Source: Streptomyces wedmorensis (lineage in GTDB: Bacteria > Actinomycetota > Actinomycetes > Streptomycetales > Streptomycetaceae). Taken from it: a stretch of 64,000 bases of DNA. The DNA is taken from the NCBI RefSeq assembly GCF_000716445.1, contig NZ_JNWK01000015.1, positions 62,001 to 126,000 on the forward strand, written 5' to 3'. Shown here piece after piece: positions 62,870 to 64,000 of the stretch; within the stretch, counting starts at the first letter, position 1; each line of letters opens with the position of its first letter. A program made the translations under genes and the position numbers. Under the pieces are notes generated by a model. That model was not told the DNA's origin and made no database searches. It saw only the letters and a program-made list of their open reading frames with translations.

Positions 62870-62875
62870 ACTGTA
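62870..62875 (-). promoter_or_regulatory. -10 element of the trpL-trpE promoter
   Basis: TACAGT on the minus strand, 6 bases before the trpL ATG. The -35 region would overlap the terminator at 62895-62936 and is not conserved. Confidence 0.5.
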
Positions 62876-62894
62876 ACCCAGCCGGGCACGGAAA

Positions 62895-62936
62895 CGGGGC
62901 CCGGTCCGCACCGTGGACGGTGCGGACCGGGCCCCG
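62895..62936. terminator. Terminator of the FG-GAP repeat gene
   Basis: A near 20-bp perfect stem (62895-62914 / 62917-62936, tiny loop) lies 31 bases past the stop of the minus-strand gene and just upstream of the trp promoter. Confidence 0.85.
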
Positions 62937-62967
62937 AGAACCCAAGGGCTCTGTCTCGAGCGGCCGA

Positions 62968-64000
62968 TCAGAAGATCATGTTGTAGATCTGCCAGCCGCT
63001 GCCGACGTTGACGCGCGGACCGAAGGGCGCGGTCGCGCTGCCGGTGCCGTTGTACAGGTACAGCACGCCGGTGCCGTCGCGGCCGATCAGGTCGACCCGG
63101 CCGTCCTTCGTCAGGTCGCTCGGACCGACGATGCTGTTGTACGTCTGCCAGCCCGTGCCGACGCTGACGCGCGGGCCGAACGGCGCCGCCGCCTGGCCGG
63201 TGCCGTTGTACAGCCAGAACCTGCCGGAGCTGTCGCGGCCGACGAGGTCCGCCTTGCCGTCGCCGGTCAGGTCACCGGTGCTGACGATCGCGTTGTACGT
63301 CTGCCAGCCCGTGCCGACCTTCAGACGCGGCCCGAGCGGCGCGCTCGGGTTGCCGGTGCCCGGGTACAGCCACAGGACGCCCGAGCTCTCCCGGCCGATC
63401 ACGTCCGGCTTGCCGTCGCCCGTCTGGTCGCGCACGCCGACGATCTGGTTGAAGACGCCCCATCCGGTGCCCGCCTTCACCCGCGTCTTGAACGGCCCGG
63501 ACGGGTTCCCGCTGCCCGGGTAGTACCAGAGCACTCCGCTCGGCTCCCGCGCGATCACGTCACCCGTGCCGTCCGCCCGCAGCGCCGTCAGCGGCGTCAC
63601 CAGGTTGTACGCCCCCCACCCGGTGCCGACCTTGTACCGCGCCAGGAACGGCGCGGACGCGCTGCCCGTGCCCTGGTACTGCCAGAGGGCGCCGGAGGTG
63701 TCACGGGCGAGGAGGTTGTAGCGGTTGGTCGCGGAGACTGGGGCCTTGGTGGCGACCTCCTTGATGTCGCTCGCCTTCACCCATGCCAGACGGTGGTTGA
63801 AGCGGATCGGGACGAAGATGTTGGTCTTGCCCTCGACCCGAGTGCCGTCGGCGTTGTACGCGCTGTAGTAGTAGTCGCCCGGCACGGCGGTGCCGGCCTT
63901 CGCGTACAACTGCCCCGCGGGGAGGCTGTACTTCGTCAGCGACGCGTTGTTGCTGCCCTGGACCGGGACGCCCGTTCCGGTGTAGGCGGCGTCCTCCGGG
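62968..64000 (-). CDS. FG-GAP/VCBS-repeat secreted protein, C-terminal part (runs off the window)
   Basis: The C-terminal ~344 residues of a larger protein; the reading frame is open to the window edge, so the start is outside. It has a beta-rich region (YYYSAYNADGTRVEGKTNIF, FVPIRFNHRLAWVKASDIKE). Five to six repeats of about 48 residues follow, each like WQTYN-(A/S)IV-xxxDLTxDGKxDLIGRD-xxGxLWLYxGTG, a VCBS/FG-GAP propeller often found in Streptomyces secreted enzymes and cell-wall proteins. The last repeat ends at the stop with GSGWQIYNMIF. The enzymatic or binding part is not visible. Confidence 0.85.
   Translation of the reverse strand, partial: PEDAAYTGTGVPVQGSNNASLTKYSLPAGQLYAKAGTAVPGDYYYSAYNADGTRVEGKTNIFVPIRFNHRLAWVKASDIKEVATKAPVSATNRYNLLARDTSGALWQYQGTGSASAPFLARYKVGTGWGAYNLVTPLTALRADGTGDVIAREPSGVLWYYPGSGNPSGPFKTRVKAGTGWGVFNQIVGVRDQTGDGKPDVIGRESSGVLWLYPGTGNPSAPLGPRLKVGTGWQTYNAIVSTGDLTGDGKADLVGRDSSGRFWLYNGTGQAAAPFGPRVSVGTGWQTYNSIVGPSDLTKDGRVDLIGRDGTGVLYLYNGTGSATAPFGPRVNVGSGWQIYNMIF

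Overview
The window is very GC-rich, uses many GTG and TTG starts and is tightly packed. It carries actinobacterial signatures: ctaF, a cytochrome c fused to a membrane anchor in qcrC, bifunctional relA, DUF349, DUF5304, PimB'-like and FadD15-like genes, a SAM-IV riboswitch and HrdB-like TTGAAC-N18-TAGGGT promoters. Everything points to a Streptomyces (or close relative) chromosome, core region. I see no phage, IS, CRISPR, tRNA, rRNA or large biosynthetic cluster.

Block 1 (1-24.4 kb), mostly on the minus strand, is a housekeeping block. It runs alaS with two small companions, an ATPase/TPR protein on the plus strand, rpsD, rarA, a VKOR protein, hisS with an MBL hydrolase, a cyclophilin and DUF349 (plus strand), relA, and a ruvC-ruvA-ruvB-yajC-secD-secF-apt run with several start/stop overlaps. 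It ends with pdxS-pdxT-yebC and two small genes. The order closely follows the block I recall from Mycobacterium tuberculosis (alaS...hisS-relA-apt-secFD-ruvBAC-yebC-pdxTS).

Block 2 (24.4-35.3 kb), mostly plus strand, is the aerobic respiratory supercomplex: ctaC-ctaD-ctaF, then an L,D-transpeptidase and a degenerate receiver-domain protein, then ctaE-qcrC-qcrA-qcrB, followed by trpD. Block 3 (35.2-43.7 kb) has a SAM-IV riboswitch with a readable transcription-attenuation platform ahead of a class V aminotransferase, an Lrp-domain protein with a rhomboid protease, a zinc-ribbon protein, a NYN-domain protein, two tandem NlpC/P60 hydrolases with strong promoters, and a lipoprotein with a HETTH motif.

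Block 4 (43.7-59.7 kb) is an envelope and lipid region: DUF2079 and GT87-like membrane proteins, PimB'-like mannosyltransferase, FadD15-like acyl-CoA ligase, phosphoesterase, SRPBCC, ArsA-like ATPase, DUF5304, ROK glucokinase, an endonuclease-family enzyme, alpha/beta hydrolase, PlsC acyltransferase and a MacS/response-regulator pair. Block 5 (59.7-64 kb) has a 2-hydroxyacid dehydrogenase behind a large AT-rich palindrome, a fused TrpE-TrpG enzyme behind a Trp-codon attenuator (18-codon leader peptide with three Trp codons in a row), and the C-terminal part of an FG-GAP/VCBS-repeat protein.

Most of the window is conserved machinery. The main points of interest are regulatory: the SAM-IV expression platform with a six-codon ORF, the probably leaderless trpL attenuator, palindromes over the ctaE start and ahead of the 2-hydroxyacid dehydrogenase, and a shared intergenic inverted repeat. 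Others are degenerate protein families (ArsA without its P-loop lysines, a receiver domain without its Thr and Lys) and an apparent break of conserved gene order at about 24 kb. I found no convincing wholly new system.
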